From the NCBI RefSeq assembly GCF_016863475.1, contig NZ_BOOY01000030.1, forward strand, positions 124,001 through 188,000: a stretch of DNA of 64,000 bases, written 5' to 3'. Made by a program: the position numbers and the translations under genes. This DNA is from Spirilliplanes yamanashiensis (GTDB lineage: Bacteria > Actinomycetota > Actinomycetes > Mycobacteriales > Micromonosporaceae). Each line of letters opens with the position of its first letter. Position 1 is the first letter of the stretch. Under the pieces are notes generated by a model that was not told where the DNA came from, did no database searches, and saw only the letters and a program-made list of their open reading frames with translations. Below are positions 62,584-64,000 of this stretch, in pieces.

Positions 62584-64000
62584 ATGCACACTCGGATCCC
62601 GGCGCGTCGCGTCCTCCGCCGCGCCCTCGTCACGACCGTCGTCCTCGCGGTGGGGGTGGTGCCCGCGGCCTGGGTGGCGACACCGGCGGCAGCGGCGCAA
62701 CCGGCGGCACCGGCCGCAGCCGGCACGGCGCCGCGGGTGTCCTGGTCGGCGTGCCGGGACGGCTTCCAGTGCGGCACGCTGTCCGCCCCCCTGGACCACG
62801 ACCGCCCGCACGGCCCGGCCATCGGGATCTCCGTGATCCGGCTGCCCGCCGGCGTCCCCGCCCAGCGCATCGGCTCCCTGATGATCAACCCCGGCGGCCC
62901 GGGCGGCTCCGGGGTCGACGTGGTCCGCGACGTCGCCCGGCTGCTCCCGCTGGAGCTGCGCGCCCGGTTCGACATCGTCGGCTTCGACCCGCGCGGCATC
63001 CTGCGCAGCACCCCGCTGCGCTGCTTCGACACCTTCGACCAGGCGCTGGACGTGCTGCCGCCGTTCCCGTTCCCCGTCACGACCGCGGAGGAGAACGTGC
63101 AGCGGGCGGCGGACGACCGGCTCGCCGCCGCCTGCGCCCGGCGCGGCAGCCCGATCCTCGCGCACATGTCCACCGCCGACGCCGCCCGCGACATGGACCT
63201 GCTGCGCCGCGCGCTCGGCGACCCGAAGCTGACGTACCTCGGCTTCTCCTACGGCTCGATGCTGGGCCAGACCTACGCCAACCTGTTCCCCGGCCGGGTC
63301 CGCGCCCTCGTCGTCGACGGCGTCCTCGACCCGATCGCGTGGACGACCGGGCGCGGCGCCGAGGCCCGCACCGTGCCGTTCAGCACCCGGCTGCGCAGCG
63401 ACCAGGGCGCCCAGGCCACCCTGGGCGAGTTCTTCCGGCTGTGCGACGCGGCCCGCGCCGACTGCGCGTTCGCCGGCCGCGCCGACCGGCGCTACGCCGC
63501 CCTCGCCCAGCGCCTGCGCCGGCAGCCCGTCACCGTCACCGACCCGGAGACCGGCGAGACGTTCCGGTTCACCTACCAGGACCTCATCGGCATCTCGCTG
63601 GGCGCGCTGTACGGCCCGGGCTCCTGGCCGGACTTCGCGATGTTCCTGCGCGACCTCGAACGGCAGGCCTCGGCCACGGTCGTGGGCCGCCGCCTCGCCA
63701 CGGTCCGGGCCGGCCTCGGGCTCGCCGCCGCGCCGCCGGAGCCGTACCCGAACGTCGTCGAGGGCTTCCCCGGCGTCGCCTGCTCCGACAGCGTCAACCC
63801 GCGCTCCTTCCACGCCTACCAGCGCGCCGCCGACACCGCCGAACGCCGGTACGGCTACTTCGGCCGCCTGTGGACCTGGGCCTCCGGCATCTGCCGGCCG
63901 TGGCCGCGCGGCGCCGGCCAGGACCGCCACCTCGGGCCGTGGACGGCGCGGACCTCGTCGCCGGTCCTGATCGTCGGCAACCACTACGACCCCGCCACCC
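62584..64000 (+). CDS. secreted alpha/beta-hydrolase (tripeptidyl-aminopeptidase-like), truncated by the window
   Basis: 472 codons are present; the 3' end is cut by the window. A signal peptide runs to about AAAAQ (residue 39). LMINPGGPGGSGVDVV is the oxyanion-hole segment and FDIVGFDPRG the following strand. LGFSYGSMLGQTYANLFPGRV contains the GxSxG nucleophile elbow. The sequence ends at SSPVLIVGNHYDPAT, the strand with the catalytic Asp, so only the His end is missing. This matches the SlpD/SlpE-type secreted tripeptidyl aminopeptidases of actinomycetes. ATG after GAGG. Confidence 0.88.
   Translation, partial: MHTRIPARRVLRRALVTTVVLAVGVVPAAWVATPAAAAQPAAPAAAGTAPRVSWSACRDGFQCGTLSAPLDHDRPHGPAIGISVIRLPAGVPAQRIGSLMINPGGPGGSGVDVVRDVARLLPLELRARFDIVGFDPRGILRSTPLRCFDTFDQALDVLPPFPFPVTTAEENVQRAADDRLAAACARRGSPILAHMSTADAARDMDLLRRALGDPKLTYLGFSYGSMLGQTYANLFPGRVRALVVDGVLDPIAWTTGRGAEARTVPFSTRLRSDQGAQATLGEFFRLCDAARADCAFAGRADRRYAALAQRLRRQPVTVTDPETGETFRFTYQDLIGISLGALYGPGSWPDFAMFLRDLERQASATVVGRRLATVRAGLGLAAAPPEPYPNVVEGFPGVACSDSVNPRSFHAYQRAADTAERRYGYFGRLWTWASGICRPWPRGAGQDRHLGPWTARTSSPVLIVGNHYDPAT

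Overview
This is a very GC-rich actinobacterial chromosome segment. GTG starts, 4-nt stop/start overlaps, strong third-position G/C and the families present (DUF3040, DUF488, a SigB/SigF-type sigma factor, STAS antagonist, GlsB, twin-arginine amidase, IdeR-type iron boxes) suggest a filamentous or spore-forming actinomycete. Micromonosporaceae is my best guess, but it is not proven by anything here. I see no rRNA, tRNA, CRISPR array, insertion sequence, phage gene or replication origin. The window starts inside an alpha/beta-hydrolase remnant and ends inside a secreted alpha/beta-hydrolase.

Region by region. (1) 1-9.4 kb is a stress and envelope block: a duplicated DUF6766 membrane protein, a small lipoprotein plus a 27-aa membrane peptide, a SigB/SigF-like sigma factor, a secreted CAP protein, a CmpX-like TM-helix protein with a SigB-like promoter, a sugar MFS transporter fused to a universal-stress domain, a separate Usp and a second MFS carrier. 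(2) 9.5-22.9 kb is catabolic: a secreted metal-dependent hydrolase-like protein overlapping a GH1 beta-glucosidase; an Atu/Liu-like acyl-CoA carboxylase operon (AtuA-like, beta, alpha, TetR) divergent from an acyl-CoA dehydrogenase across a perfect 34-bp palindrome; and a secreted GH3-PA14 enzyme. (3) 22.9-33.6 kb holds redox and general stress genes: an FMN split-barrel protein, a flavohemoglobin, a decayed beta-propeller gene, a second adenylate kinase, DUF3040, two DksA/TraR-type zinc fingers, a PucR regulator with a DUF488 pair, an ABM monooxygenase with an AraC regulator, a membrane protein with an FtsX-like tail, SRPBCC, GlsB, a STAS protein lacking the phospho-acceptor serine, and a second CAP protein.

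(4) 33.7-48.6 kb is an exopolysaccharide locus. A tightly coupled minus-strand operon encodes a Wzz-like protein with a degenerate kinase domain, a GT2, an O-antigen-ligase/polymerase-like protein, a flippase and a sulfotransferase. A second minus-strand set encodes an APH-fold kinase-like protein, a polyprenyl glycosylphosphotransferase and an ALG14/ALG13-type glycosyltransferase. A secreted beta-propeller and a GH16 glucanase lie alongside. Together they suggest a small repeat-unit polymer that may be sulfated. (5) 48.7-51.8 kb is a G6PD-like/GH15 pair. (6) 51.9-55.0 kb is a secreted M14 carboxypeptidase, small protein and Tat amidase operon.

(7) 55.1-61.6 kb is the most unusual part. A single 886-aa protein joins an adenylation domain, a phosphopantetheine carrier domain and a membrane acyltransferase-3 domain. 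It sits next to a ferric-iron ABC transporter (lipoprotein, double-length permease, ATPase). Both promoters carry IdeR/DtxR-like boxes. I read this as a possible iron-regulated, one-polypeptide analogue of Dlt-type surface acylation. (8) A short-chain dehydrogenase and the truncated secreted hydrolase close the window.
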